A program made the translations under genes and the position numbers. The notes below the pieces were generated by a model that was not told the DNA's origin, did no database searches, and saw only the letters and a program-made list of their open reading frames with translations. This document shows, one piece after another, positions 47,701 to 48,989 of a DNA stretch of 64,000 bases. This DNA is from Diploptera punctata. Its lineage: Eukaryota > Arthropoda > Insecta > Blattodea > Blaberidae. Location: contig JASPKZ010009677.1 of the NCBI GenBank assembly GCA_030220185.1, positions 57,057-121,056 on the forward strand. Direction: 5' to 3'. Every line of letters starts with the position of its first letter. Within the stretch, counting starts at the first letter, position 1.

Positions 47701-48438
47701 TGTCCAAACAGAATTATTTTGAAACATGTTCAAGAACAAATCAACATTAATATTGAGGTAAGATGATCAGACTAAAAAAATAATATAATTAAAATAACCT
47801 CAAAATATCACTTCCTAAAATTAAATATTAAGGAAACTATTAACCTTTGCATGCCGAAACCTACCTTGAAATTTCTCTCAAAGAAGTATTGTGATGTGCC
47901 AAGACTGTGTCCAAAAAATTATATGCCATTTTAAATGTAAGGCACATAAATCAAAGCAATAATCTAGCAATGGCAATTCACTATGCAAAGCTGATGGACT
48001 CTCTGCACGAGTAAAATGTTGTGCAGTGAGGCAGGATGTGGTGGAGACAGCAGGTTGTAAGGGTTATCCAATCCACCAATTCAGGAGCTGTATTTCTTTC
48101 CTGAGATTAAATGAGAAATTTGGCACTGGATTTTAGTGCTTTCCAGTTGAAAGCAGTAGATAATTTTTTGGACATGCCCTTGGTACATCATAATGTTTCT
48201 CTGGGAGAAATTTCAAGGTAAGTTTGGTGTGCAATGGTTGATAGTTTCCTTGTAAGTTTAAAGAAAATTTTATTTTATTTTGTGAACATTTAATATGCTA
48301 GCAATCTTGTCATAAACAGAAAATAAATTAAGAGAGAGAATACTGGTGTTTTCACAGGTTGCTGAACTGTACCGAAGTCAGGAACAGATAATAAATCAGC
48401 AAGGCACCAGCAAGGTTACTGAAGAAGATTTTTATTGA
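3498..48438 (+). CDS. LIG1: DNA ligase 1 gene, 3' part (11 exons; 5' exons outside window)
   Basis: ATP-dependent DNA ligase 1 seals nicks between Okazaki fragments and in long-patch repair in the nucleus. Exons read by eye: 3498-3670, 13716-13943, 18304-18432, 23653-23792, 26315-26516, 28532-28738, 31150-31366, 33467-33702, 39229-39426, 45356-45448, 48358-48438. Every junction is AG/GT and the phases join. Exons 1-4 encode the DNA-binding domain, exon 5 opens the adenylation domain with the catalytic-lysine motif KYDGERAQ, exons 6-8 carry motifs Ia, III, IIIa, IV and V, and exons 9-11 the OB-fold with motif VI and the C-terminus. Exon sequence is closely similar to vertebrate LIG1 (recalled family knowledge). 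Introns are long because they are filled with transposons. Exon 2 is disrupted. LIG3 and LIG4 are less likely because the LIG1-type N-terminal segment and the short acidic C-terminus are present. Confidence 0.93.
3906..4824 (+). mobile_element. PLE hairpin with 14-bp TSD
   Basis: Two arms of about 420 bp (3906-4330 and 4355-4780) are near-perfect inverted copies around a 24-bp spacer. Each arm encodes the EN C-terminus ([12 protein letters not shown], then TPDGSL repeats; minus 4023-4250, plus 4433-4669). The right side has the extra tail (aacctcataatg). The TSD aatcatttcttaat is at 3892-3905 and 4825-4838. Confidence 0.88.
4685..4718 (+). ncRNA. Hammerhead-like motif with altered core (GATA, G17)
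   Basis: CTGACGA, helix II GACA-AAG-TGTC, then GATA in place of GAAA and self-complementary ACTGCAGT followed by G. A14 is changed and position 17 is G, which should block cleavage. A mirror copy lies in the left arm. Confidence 0.6.
4842..5172 (+). mobile_element. tRNA-derived SINE, family 1
   Basis: Head with a B-box-like gtcccgagttc, body with tttctcctgtttt and aatacaaggggcttcatc. Other copies: 8775-9075 (-), 22929-23250 (+), 24370-24665 (+). The copy at 22929 shows box A (tggtgcaagcagt) most clearly. Confidence 0.7.
5200..5795. repeat. Diverged interspersed repeat with 42-bp duplication and (AT)n
   Basis: A 42-bp unit starting acaccgccatctg is repeated exactly in tandem at 5487-5528 and 5529-5570. 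The 3' part (caaacaacgtgacac then ttttatatattaag) resembles 3' ends of insect non-LTR repeats, but the family is not identified. (AT)n spans 5765-5795. Confidence 0.5.
5797..6113 (-). mobile_element. tRNA-derived SINE, family 2
   Basis: On the minus strand: a head with box B gggttcaatcc, then gaggtttttcctcacc, a (catcat)n region, and an end with gcatagcatgaaaatgctat and an (atgg)n tail. Copies: 9838-10193 (+), 18577-18752 (+, truncated), 30323-30652 (-), 35085-35290 (-, partial), 43008-43200 (+, partial). Confidence 0.75.
6145..6885. mobile_element. Foldback/TIR element with ~210-bp diverged arms
   Basis: Sequence from 6145 (tcttgggttttccacat) to about 6355 is repeated inverted at about 6655-6885 (gtggaaaacccaagaaa) with scattered differences. 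The 300-bp spacer has no recognisable coding capacity. Flanked by AT/TG microsatellite. Class unknown. Confidence 0.6.
7419..7454 (+). ncRNA. Hammerhead ribozyme motif, intact core
   Basis: CTGACGA, helix II AACAT/ATGTT, GAAA 7443-7446, helix III ATCGCGAT, then A at the cleavage position. Confidence 0.75.
7534..7743 (+). mobile_element. PLE hairpin, innermost (fourth) level of nest
   Basis: 210-bp element with inverted arms around about 7630 and a tail ending gttaa. TSD atacctcataa at 7523-7533 and 7744-7754. The right arm has lost the CTGANGA segment. Confidence 0.75.
7583..7615 (-). ncRNA. Hammerhead ribozyme motif, intact core
   Basis: On the minus strand: CTGACGA (7609-7615), helix II GGAG/CTCC, GAAA, helix III ACTGCAGT, then A. 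Confidence 0.7.
7945..7978 (+). ncRNA. Hammerhead ribozyme motif, intact core
   Basis: CTGACGA, helix II GGAGC/GCTTT with wobbles, GAAA 7967-7970, helix III ACATATGT, T at the cleavage position. The opposite arm reads CTGACAA and is defective. Confidence 0.72.
8264..8720. mobile_element. Non-autonomous repeat with palindromic end, copy 1
   Basis: Begins ttgactatttaac; gttaaatagtc near 8600 is its inverse. It continues into a terminal hairpin (gatttccaaattctc ... aatttggaaatc). A second copy is at 44262-44940. No coding capacity; class unknown. Confidence 0.6.
8775..9075 (-). mobile_element. SINE family 1 copy
   Basis: Reverse orientation copy; the head (ggcggctccatgg on the minus strand) is at the right end. 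Confidence 0.7.
9086..9837. other. Intron, mostly unclassified, with ~50-bp duplication
   Basis: A unit with aaagctaacctaa and tctaac-tgtgaaaga occurs twice (about 9378-9424 and 9428-9476). Nothing else recognised. Confidence 0.4.
9838..10193 (+). mobile_element. SINE family 2 copy, near full length
   Basis: tRNA-like head with box B gggttcaattcc, followed by a (catcat)n stretch and the hairpin-like end with atgcaaatgatgtgattgc. Confidence 0.72.
10286..11080. mobile_element. TIR element rich in aaataggca repeats, class uncertain
   Basis: Left end carries GGATGTTAGG and the right end CCTAACATCC (about 11070). Subterminal direct and inverted repeats of aaataggcatt occur on both sides. The style is reminiscent of hAT-like elements, but no transposase is visible. 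A PLE mini-hairpin is inserted at 10864-11012. Confidence 0.5.
10864..11012 (+). mobile_element. 149-bp PLE mini-hairpin with 12-bp TSD
   Basis: Perfect inverted arms (ttgttcttggacatgtttc and its complement) meet at about 10897. The right side continues into ttgaggtaagatg and the tail ending ttaaata. TSD ttatatgaagtc at 10852-10863 and 11013-11024. Retains GAAA and ACATGT but lacks CTGANGA. Confidence 0.85.
11250..11730 (-). pseudogene. LINE RT C-terminal remnant
   Basis: Minus-strand reading from about 11720 gives [20 protein letters not shown], then [18 protein letters not shown], a C-terminal signature of insect LINE reverse transcriptases. Frames are broken. A short inverted PLE tail (gaagtaacattatgaggttt) lies at 11248-11268. 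Confidence 0.65.
11755..12030 (+). mobile_element. PLE hairpin with intact ribozyme motif
   Basis: Inverted end (gagccatcttacctc ... tgccgtgcataccg) faces a degenerate EN C-terminus and sense 3' end. The left arm lacks the ribozyme core. Confidence 0.65.
11971..12005 (+). ncRNA. Hammerhead ribozyme motif, intact core
   Basis: CTGACGA, seven-pair helix II GGTATGC/GCATATC, GAAA 11996-11999, helix III ACATGT, then T. Confidence 0.75.
12050..13690. mobile_element. Large PLE-type inverted repeat enclosing LINE fragments
   Basis: About 250 bp at 12050-12305 is repeated inverted at 13497-13690 (caactgctgtattcccag matches ctgggaatacagcagttg). PLE 3' motifs (cttacctcaaaac) occur within the arms, so at least two hairpin elements are nested. 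The right arm stops about 25 bp before the LIG1 exon at 13716. Confidence 0.65.
12440..13490 (+). pseudogene. LINE RT tail interrupted by repeat insertions
   Basis: 12640-12826 encodes [20 protein letters not shown], then [20 protein letters not shown]. After an interruption, 13290-13445 resumes [20 protein letters not shown] and [17 protein letters not shown] with stop, then a (gaa)n tail. The closely related copy at 59299-59760 (-) is continuous across this point. The interruption includes 12824-12898, the 3' end of the RNase H LINE with its TTGG repeat, and a second unclassified repeat (12905-13260) that resembles 12455-12630. Confidence 0.7.
13716..13943 (+). CDS. LIG1: LIG1 exon with frameshift and premature stop
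   Basis: Encodes [11 protein letters not shown], then the frame is lost. One extra base in the T-run near 13746-13748 shifts the frame; the shifted frame gives MKAIAQSTG, a TAG at 13776-13778, then [20 protein letters not shown] and a region with [19 protein letters not shown]. The 228-nt length equals whole codons plus one extra base given the flanking phases, which supports a single 1-bp insertion. The TAG is most simply CAG (Gln) changed by C to T. Unshifted, the frame stops at TAA 13796-13798. Acceptor tgcag/ggatt; donor gca/gtaagt, where the donor sequence lies inside the TSD of a PLE insertion starting at 13952. Either a consensus error or a true lesion. Confidence 0.9.
13938..13951 (+). 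promoter_or_regulatory. LIG1: LIG1 splice donor, copy 1 of 3 (TSD)
   Basis: caagcagtaagtat spans the exon end and donor GT (13944). The same 14 bp recur at 15365-15378, and the donor core agtaagtatt recurs at 15370-15379 and 15961-15970, flanking two PLE insertions. Confidence 0.85.
14057..14092 (-). ncRNA. Hammerhead ribozyme motif, intact core
   Basis: Minus strand: CTGAAGA, helix II AACAT/ATGTT, GAAA, helix III ATCGTGAT (one mismatch), then A. Confidence 0.7.
14440..15291 (+). pseudogene. PLE RT C-terminus and EN, frameshifted
   Basis: Fragments of the RT end (IKSSGFNH) and thumb-like basic region, then the EN linker and C-terminus. The last open stretch, 15040-15291, includes [40 protein letters not shown] and ends [15 protein letters not shown], where the final codons are the ribozyme core. 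The GIY-YIG part is present but broken (NCEDCNKV). A better copy of the same family is 51701-52829 (-). Confidence 0.75.
15266..15301 (+). ncRNA. Hammerhead ribozyme motif overlapping EN stop codon
   Basis: CTGAAGA, helix II AACATG/TATGTT, GAAA 15290-15293, helix III ATCGCGAT, then A. The EN frame ends TGA inside the TTTGAAA segment. Confidence 0.78.
15380..15960 (+). mobile_element. Second PLE hairpin at the LIG1 donor
   Basis: Left arm in inverse (cacctcgtatccagtcttc ...), right arm in sense with EN C-terminus ([20 protein letters not shown]) to ribozyme and full tail (aaacctcatagtaattt). TSD agtaagtatt at 15370-15379 and 15961-15970. The left ribozyme has TAAA for GAAA. Confidence 0.85.
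15834..15870 (+). ncRNA. Hammerhead ribozyme motif overlapping EN ORF end
   Basis: CTGAAGA, helix II GAAGC/GGTTTT with wobbles, GAAA 15859-15862, helix III ACCGCGGT, then C. The ORF reads V-T-E-D-E-A-A-stop through the core. Confidence 0.75.
15971..16690. other. LIG1 intron, AT-rich, nothing recognised
   Basis: Contains degenerate actaac/cctaac direct repeats around 16310-16390. No ORF or known element recognised. Confidence 0.4.
16741..16773 (-). ncRNA. Hammerhead ribozyme motif, intact core
   Basis: Minus strand: CTGAAGA, helix II GATTG/CAATC, GAAA, helix III ACATGT, then T. The opposite arm lacks CTGANGA. Confidence 0.72.
16993..17259 (+). pseudogene. PLE EN C-terminal fragment
   Basis: Starts inside the GIY-YIG domain ([20 protein letters not shown]) and continues through the conserved [12 protein letters not shown] and [17 protein letters not shown]. 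The upstream catalytic YIG part is missing. Confidence 0.75.
17520..17985 (-). pseudogene. LINE 3' remnant
   Basis: Minus-strand fragments resemble the [11 protein letters not shown]...GRPRxxWE tail of insect LINEs ([23 protein letters not shown]). Many lesions. Similar remnants: 41640-41960 and 42750-42990, both minus. Confidence 0.55.
18025..18277 (-). mobile_element. PLE hairpin 14 bp before a LIG1 acceptor region
   Basis: 253 bp. Full tail in inverse at left (ttggaaagtaaacattatg), right end without tail. TSD tttaagtgatgt at 18013-18024 and 18278-18289; exon 18304 follows. The insertion leaves only 14 bp plus the TSD between element and exon. Confidence 0.88.
18178..18215 (+). ncRNA. Hammerhead ribozyme motif, intact core
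   Basis: CTGAAGA, helix II GAAT/ATTC, GAAA 18203-18206, helix III ACCA-A-TGGT, then C. The left-arm copy reads ATGAAGA and is defective. Confidence 0.68.
18304..18432 (+). CDS. LIG1: LIG1 exon, DNA-binding domain
   Basis: 129 nt, intact, phase 0 at both ends. Encodes [20 protein letters not shown] and then [20 protein letters not shown] plus VLQ, the strongly conserved helical part of the LIG1 DNA-binding domain (family form FVACRxSEARF...[13 protein letters not shown]). The acceptor (tattttcag) is only 14 bp from the TSD of a PLE hairpin inserted at 18025-18277. Confidence 0.95.
18577..18752 (+). mobile_element. SINE family 2 copy, 5' truncated
   Basis: Starts at the tcccccaaaatcatatggcc part of the body and ends attactatggatgg. 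Confidence 0.7.
18985..20265 (-). repeat. Tandem array of four tRNA-like repeats, 303-bp period
   Basis: tRNA-like cores of 73 bp on the minus strand at 19089-19161, 19392-19464, 19695-19767 and 19998-20070, exactly 303 bp apart. Each folds as a cloverleaf: GCTC/GAGC D-stem, TTGGC/GCCAA anticodon stem with 7-nt loop, CCGGG TTCGAGT CTCGG T-arm, acceptor GCCTCGG/TCTAGGC with one mismatch. Cores are flanked by inverse sequences (agagaaaaatttt and aaatttttctctt). Open frames across them are incidental. Confidence 0.8.
20496..20625 (-). mobile_element. SINE-like family 3 copy
   Basis: On the minus strand it matches the repeat at 44968-45245 (ggctggatgat, acatgtggatgtgag, agctggtagg-caagggcc). Confidence 0.55.
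20626..21590. other. LIG1 intron, nothing firmly recognised
   Basis: 20640-20900 looks like a moderately GC-rich dispersed repeat (ggagacctgaccagtgc) but no family is identified. The rest is AT-rich. Confidence 0.35.
21590..21810 (-). repeat. Dispersed tRNA-like repeat, degenerate
   Basis: Core with acccgggacctttggttta and ctgagctcccaggg, flanked by aagagaaaaaatttt and atttttctcttatata like the 303-bp array unit. Confidence 0.65.
22110..22475 (+). mobile_element. PLE hairpin with nested tails
   Basis: Inverted tails (aggaagtaacattaagagg) at 22110-22140, then a hairpin with an intact inverted ribozyme and a sense end (gaggagaggtatgaaac, aaacctcatag). Confidence 0.68.
22240..22276 (-). ncRNA. 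Hammerhead ribozyme motif, intact core
   Basis: Minus strand: CTGAGGA, helix II GGGT/ACCC, GAAA, helix III ATCGTGAT, then C. Confidence 0.7.
22476..22928. other. LIG1 intron with A-rich tract
   Basis: A run of about 27 A at 22519-22543, followed by sequence not recognised. Confidence 0.4.
22929..23250 (+). mobile_element. SINE family 1 copy, near full length
   Basis: Box A tggtgcaagcagt, box B gtcccgagattgagtc, body as at 4842, ending in gatacgagttgag. Confidence 0.75.
23653..23792 (+). CDS. LIG1: LIG1 exon, end of DNA-binding domain
   Basis: 140 nt, intact. Encodes [20 protein letters not shown], then [20 protein letters not shown] and VLKTTY, ending two bases into a Cys codon. It matches the LIG1 segment with the TPP motif and the acidic helix before the adenylation domain. 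Acceptor ggttacag, donor tg/gtaaga. The open frame extends upstream of the acceptor, but homology begins at ALAQA. Confidence 0.93.
23948..24350 (+). mobile_element. tRNA-derived SINE, family 4
   Basis: Head with tgtggtgggctagttg and B-box-like caggtttaaaccc, then a body with aaaaatccaaggagcaagtc. Copies at 58765-59020 and 60070-60440. Confidence 0.68.
24370..24665 (+). mobile_element. SINE family 1 copy, 5' truncated
   Basis: Starts within the head (ctctggatctcgagttc) and keeps the body. Confidence 0.68.
24815..24930 (-). mobile_element. PLE 3' fragment with near-intact ribozyme
   Basis: Minus strand: CCGAGGA (T4 to C), helix II GGAACA/TGTTCC, GAAA, ACTAGT. The same family is intact at 56649. 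Confidence 0.65.
25255..25440 (+). mobile_element. PLE hairpin, altered ribozyme family
   Basis: Inverted tail and short inverse arm (aattaaatgaatcgtga) abut a sense 3' end with CTGATGA at 25333-25339, helix II CGACA/TGTCG, AATA and ACTGCAGT-G. Helix I forms between aaacag and ctgtgttt. Confidence 0.7.
25963..26190 (+). mobile_element. PLE hairpin with imperfect TSD
   Basis: Inverted 3' end to about 26070, then a truncated sense end with tail. Possible TSD ctattctacaat / ctattcggcaat (two differences). The minus-strand ribozyme reads CTGAGGA ... GATA. Confidence 0.65.
26315..26516 (+). CDS. LIG1: LIG1 exon, catalytic lysine motif
   Basis: 202 nt, intact. Encodes [40 protein letters not shown] and ends [13 protein letters not shown]. 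The K in KYDGER is the nucleotidyl-transfer lysine (motif I) that becomes AMP-linked. [13 protein letters not shown] is the conserved linker strand ahead of it. Acceptor cttgcag, donor caa/gtaagt. Confidence 0.96.
26517..27239. other. LIG1 intron, nothing recognised
   Basis: AT-rich; no repeat or ORF supported. Confidence 0.4.
27400..28338 (+). pseudogene. PLE RT C-terminus plus GIY-YIG endonuclease
   Basis: RT part: [36 protein letters not shown], then a basic thumb/linker region ([20 protein letters not shown]; stop 27959). An A-run indel near 27950 shifts the frame, and 27946-28338 continues [40 protein letters not shown] and [23 protein letters not shown] and YIG motifs, the catalytic Arg region (NLKIR), the KEH motif and the CxxC typical of PLE EN are visible. 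This is the most complete EN domain in the window. Confidence 0.88.
28359..28392 (+). ncRNA. Hammerhead ribozyme motif, intact core
   Basis: CTGACGA, helix II AAAAC/GTTTT, GAAA 28383-28386, helix III ACATGT, then T. Confidence 0.75.
28532..28738 (+). CDS. LIG1: LIG1 exon, adenylation domain motifs Ia and III
   Basis: 207 nt, phase 0 at both ends, intact. Encodes [20 protein letters not shown], then [17 protein letters not shown] and [20 protein letters not shown] plus [14 protein letters not shown] is motif Ia and CEAVAWD is motif III with the metal-binding Glu. Acceptor acgctag, donor aag/gtaaga. A degenerate PLE ends just upstream and a PLE hairpin starts about 100 bp downstream (28838). 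Confidence 0.96.
28838..29307 (-). mobile_element. 470-bp PLE hairpin with 13-bp TSD
   Basis: Near-perfect inverted arms (about 28883-29092 and 29093-29305) with almost no spacer. Full tail in inverse on the left. TSD taagttgtaaatt at 28825-28837 and 29308-29320. Arms contain short direct repeats around accagatggcaac. Ribozyme-like ends are of the TTGAAAA type. Confidence 0.88.
29321..30072. other. LIG1 intron, unclassified
   Basis: No element identified with confidence. Confidence 0.35.
30173..30322. repeat. Foldback repeat with T-arm-like core
   Basis: About 26-bp near-perfect inverted ends (ataatgatattgtgaaaag ... cttttcacaatatcattat). The core has aatgtctgaacc and ggttcagacatt around acggttcgattctt, resembling an acceptor/T-arm minihelix. 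Confidence 0.6.
30323..30652 (-). mobile_element. SINE family 2 copy
   Basis: Near full length on the minus strand; (atcc)n tail at left, tRNA-like head at right. Confidence 0.72.
30660..30850 (+). mobile_element. Short palindromic PLE-like element, distinct ribozyme type
   Basis: Inverted arms around about 30752. Right arm: CTGAAGA at 30800-30806, helix II CCTC/GAGG, GAAA 30827-30830, ATGT then C. It is close to the ACGT-type minimal helix III described for other animal PLEs. Confidence 0.55.
31150..31366 (+). CDS. LIG1: LIG1 exon, motif IIIa
   Basis: 217 nt, intact, ending one base into a codon. Encodes [20 protein letters not shown], then [40 protein letters not shown] and [23 protein letters not shown] is motif IIIa. 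Donor aaag/gtaagc. A PLE hairpin TSD begins at 31378, 11 bp downstream of the exon. Confidence 0.95.
31389..31659 (-). mobile_element. PLE hairpin 11 bp after a LIG1 donor
   Basis: 271 bp; full tail in inverse at left (taggaaataacactatgagg), no tail at right. TSD ttaaatggtga at 31378-31388 and 31660-31670. Ribozyme-like TTGAGAA with helix II GTCAC/GTGAC and GAAA. Confidence 0.88.
31853..31888 (-). ncRNA. Hammerhead ribozyme motif, intact core
   Basis: Minus strand: CTGATGA, helix II GGCT/AGCC, GAAA, helix III ACATATGT, then T. Confidence 0.75.
32013..32879 (+). mobile_element. PLE mini-hairpin, second level of nest
   Basis: Left piece 32013-32038 (inverse of gagtctgtgaaatctt) and right piece 32759-32879 (sense tail), split by the 720-bp hairpin at 32039-32758. 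Confidence 0.75.
32039..32758 (+). mobile_element. PLE hairpin, 720 bp, innermost level of nest
   Basis: Near-perfect inverted arms of about 330 bp centred near 32377. Mirror-image EN fragments of 119 codons on both strands (32098-32457 minus, 32297-32656 plus; [20 protein letters not shown]). TSD tgaaatctt at 32030-32038 and 32759-32767. Ribozyme-like TTGAGAA core. Confidence 0.85.
33467..33702 (+). CDS. LIG1: LIG1 exon, motifs IV and V
   Basis: 236 nt, intact. Encodes [60 protein letters not shown] and ends with [15 protein letters not shown] is motif IV and WLKLKKDYL is motif V. Acceptor attatag, donor aag/gtaagt. Confidence 0.96.
33874..34125 (+). mobile_element. tRNA-derived SINE-like repeat, family 5
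   Basis: Box A-like tgactgagtgatctaaagc and box B ggttcaagtctc about 50 bp apart. Interrupted at 34126 by a LINE insertion; continues after 34750. Confidence 0.5.
34143..34733 (+). mobile_element. 5'-truncated RNase H LINE with 17-bp TSD
   Basis: Encodes [40 protein letters not shown] and a C-terminal knuckle ([20 protein letters not shown], with one Cys lost), ending [12 protein letters not shown]. Related to 637-3247. TSD ttgttcttaggcaaaat at 34126-34142 and 34734-34750; no A tail. Confidence 0.82.
34751..35084. other. LIG1 intron with dispersed repeat
   Basis: 34930-35060 contains tctcctggcattggc and gatgcctggaaagcgg, sharing words with 33265-33290 and 43880-43935; family unknown. Confidence 0.35.
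35085..35290 (-). mobile_element. SINE family 2 fragment
   Basis: Minus strand; keeps the tRNA-like head and the caggtgaggaaaaactcc body. Confidence 0.65.
35745..35905 (-). mobile_element. PLE 3' fragment, altered ribozyme
   Basis: Inverted tail, stem and GATA-type ribozyme-like region, ending at gactgtc, directly followed by a tRNA-like repeat. Confidence 0.65.
35916..35988 (+). repeat. tRNA-like repeat core
   Basis: 73 bp nearly identical to the cores of the 303-bp array, with flanking aattttctcttcaaattt. Acceptor ends are mismatched, so it is not a confident functional tRNA. Confidence 0.6.
36250..37320. mobile_element. TIR DNA element, ~1.07 kb
   Basis: Ends are inverted copies of about 35 bp: attgaatcagtcatttcg ... 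at 36252 and its complement ending 37318. Internal copies of the cgaaaagggatcat-ctc motif occur near 36395 and 37095. A possible coding remnant at 36755-36920 reads [17 protein letters not shown] and, after a frameshift, [20 protein letters not shown]; it may be a transposase C-terminus, family not identified. Confidence 0.6.
37619..37931 (-). mobile_element. PLE hairpin nested in a PLE tail
   Basis: 313 bp; inverse full tail at left, sense end at right (gaactatgaggtgagtg). TSD taacattaa at 37610-37618 and 37932-37940. Ribozyme-like left arm is of the TTGAGAA type. Confidence 0.78.
38120..38770 (-). pseudogene. PLE RT end and EN, minus
   Basis: 38759 to 38475 reads [20 protein letters not shown], then [20 protein letters not shown]. 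Downstream EN gives [25 protein letters not shown] and [19 protein letters not shown] in broken frames. Confidence 0.72.
38810..39190 (+). mobile_element. PLE hairpin with duplicated 3' end
   Basis: Inverted and sense EN C-termini meet near 38930. The segment tatgaggggaggtatgaaac plus about 15 bp is repeated in tandem at about 39097-39165. Tail aaacctcatagtga follows, about 45 bp before a LIG1 exon. Confidence 0.72.
39046..39082 (+). ncRNA. Hammerhead ribozyme motif, intact core
   Basis: CTGAGGA, helix II GGGT/ACCC, GAAA 39071-39074, helix III ATTGCAAT, then C. Confidence 0.75.
39229..39426 (+). CDS. LIG1: LIG1 exon, OB-fold domain
   Basis: 198 nt, phase 0 at both ends, intact. Encodes [60 protein letters not shown] and [19 protein letters not shown] is a strongly conserved OB-domain strand of LIG1. 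Acceptor tttgcag, donor att/gtgagt. A PLE tail ends about 45 bp upstream. Confidence 0.96.
39910..40489 (+). mobile_element. PIF/Harbinger-type MITE, copy 1
   Basis: 580 bp; ends GGGTCGCATGC ... CGACCC; TSD TTA at 39907-39909 and 40490-40492. The empty site can be read from the duplicated LINE text (catttaatgt) at 40545. A short minus-strand ORF remnant (40101-40301) contains [13 protein letters not shown]. Confidence 0.78.
40793..41356 (+). mobile_element. PIF/Harbinger-type MITE, copy 2
   Basis: 564 bp; ends GGGCCGCATGC ... CGACCC; TSD TTA at 40790-40792 and 41357-41359. Same LINE host as copy 1. Confidence 0.78.
41640..41960 (-). pseudogene. LINE 3' remnant
   Basis: Minus-strand text resembles the VARM...GKPxxxxxxGRPRxxWE tail of LINE RT, with many lesions; parallels 17520-17985. 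Confidence 0.5.
41965..42200 (-). mobile_element. PLE 3' fragment, TTGAAAA-type ribozyme-like end
   Basis: Minus strand: TTGAAAA, helix II GGGAGG/TTTCCTC, GAAAA, ACTGCAGT. Confidence 0.6.
42486..42714 (-). mobile_element. 229-bp PLE hairpin with 10-bp TSD
   Basis: Inverse full tail at left, sense end without tail at right. TSD ctaagtaact at 42476-42485 and 42715-42724. Minus-strand ribozyme-like core CTGACGA ... AATA-CTGCAGT-G. Confidence 0.85.
42750..42990 (-). pseudogene. LINE RT tail remnant
   Basis: Minus strand: [20 protein letters not shown] then PLRRPRLS, the common LINE 3' coding signature. Confidence 0.55.
43008..43200 (+). mobile_element. SINE family 2 fragment
   Basis: tRNA-like head and first half of the body; ends in (atc)n. 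Confidence 0.65.
43221..43786 (-). mobile_element. PIF/Harbinger-type MITE, copy 3
   Basis: 566 bp, inverse to copies 1-2; ends GGGTCAAATG ... CGACCC; TSD TAA at 43218-43220 and 43787-43789. Confidence 0.78.
43434..43625 (+). pseudogene. Small ORF shared by the MITEs
   Basis: 63 codons beginning [20 protein letters not shown] and containing [34 protein letters not shown]. Recognisable in all three MITE copies. Probably the N-terminal remnant of a protein of the parental Harbinger element, by context; the function is not known. Confidence 0.5.
44262..44940. mobile_element. Non-autonomous repeat with palindromic end, copy 2
   Basis: Longer copy of 8264-8720: ttgactatttaactcatgcc at left, then gttaaatagtc and terminal hairpin (gatttccaaattctc). 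No coding capacity. Confidence 0.6.
44968..45245 (+). mobile_element. SINE-like family 3, two partial units
   Basis: The acatgtggatgtgag ... aagggcc segment occurs twice about 180 bp apart. Related to 20496-20625. Confidence 0.55.
45356..45448 (+). CDS. LIG1: LIG1 exon, motif VI
   Basis: 93 nt, phase 0 at both ends, intact. Encodes [20 protein letters not shown] then [20 protein letters not shown] is motif VI, which contacts the ATP phosphates during enzyme adenylation. Acceptor ctctacag, donor cag/gtacat. Confidence 0.96.
45585..45960 (+). mobile_element. PLE hairpin, degenerate
   Basis: Inverted 3' end and EN C-terminus to about 45855, then a short sense EN piece ([18 protein letters not shown] text, broken). 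Confidence 0.6.
45961..46930. other. LIG1 intron, nothing recognised
   Basis: AT-rich, no supported element. Confidence 0.4.
46930..47490. repeat. Degenerate ~140-bp tandem repeats
   Basis: Three to four diverged units sharing cactaatct-ggtcactttt, gacattttatttttcacc, a C-rich patch and tgctagggctgaaacttggg. Confidence 0.55.
47606..47828 (+). mobile_element. PLE hairpin with 14-bp TSD
   Basis: Inverted end (gatcatcttacctcaatatt) and sense end with tail (cacttcctaaaattaaat). TSD taaggaaactatta at 47592-47605 and 47829-47842. Inverted ribozyme reads CTGACAA (G8 to A). Confidence 0.85.
47846..48240. mobile_element. Short TIR element, ~390 bp
   Basis: Left 70 bp (ccttgaaatttctctcaaag ... gtccaaaaaattat) recur inverted at 48165-48235. 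No coding capacity. Confidence 0.55.
48358..48438 (+). CDS. LIG1: LIG1 last coding exon
   Basis: 81 nt including TGA at 48436-48438. Encodes [20 protein letters not shown] then TEEDFY and stop. It matches the LIG1 C-terminus, where VAxLYRxQxQIxNQQG is followed by an acidic tail ending in an aromatic residue. Acceptor ttcacag. Confidence 0.95.
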   Translation, partial: VAELYRSQEQIINQQGTSKVTEEDFY

Positions 48439-48989
48439 ATGTTATCTCAAGAATATAAGGCAATTTATTTAAATTTTAAGAGTTAAAATAACAGGTTCTG
48501 TGGACAGAGATTAATAGTTTTTTTAAAGTTAAAAAATGTTGAAAATGCCACTTTTTTGAAGGCACATTTTGTTGAAAATTCAAAATTTCACTAAGCAGTT
48601 GAAACTGTATTAACATAATTGAAAGAAAAAATAAAAAGTGAAAGTAAGTAATCAGATCATTTAAAATATAGCATATTTAAAAAAACTTACAAGGACTCAT
48701 TAAACATTAATTTTAAAATGAATGGCATATTTGGATAGAACATGATGAAATTAGTAACAGAGAGAAATTTCAAAGATGAGCTGACATTAATTATTGAGAA
48801 AAAAAATTGATCATCAAATCTTGAAAATTACACATTATCTGTGTACCACTTAATTTATTTGCTTTGAATTCAGTATGTGAGTCTCTTTTAATGTACATAG
48901 CATATATATTGATTAGGGAAGTGACTTGACAATAAAGACTGGAACAAGTGAATATCACTTATTTGTTGAAGGGAGAAGACACATTTAGG
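48439..48989 (+). other. LIG1 3' UTR and flank with candidate poly(A) signal
   Basis: AT-rich sequence after the LIG1 stop. An AATAAA at about 48633-48638 is the best candidate poly(A) signal. No ORF or known repeat recognised before the PLE at 48990. Confidence 0.5.
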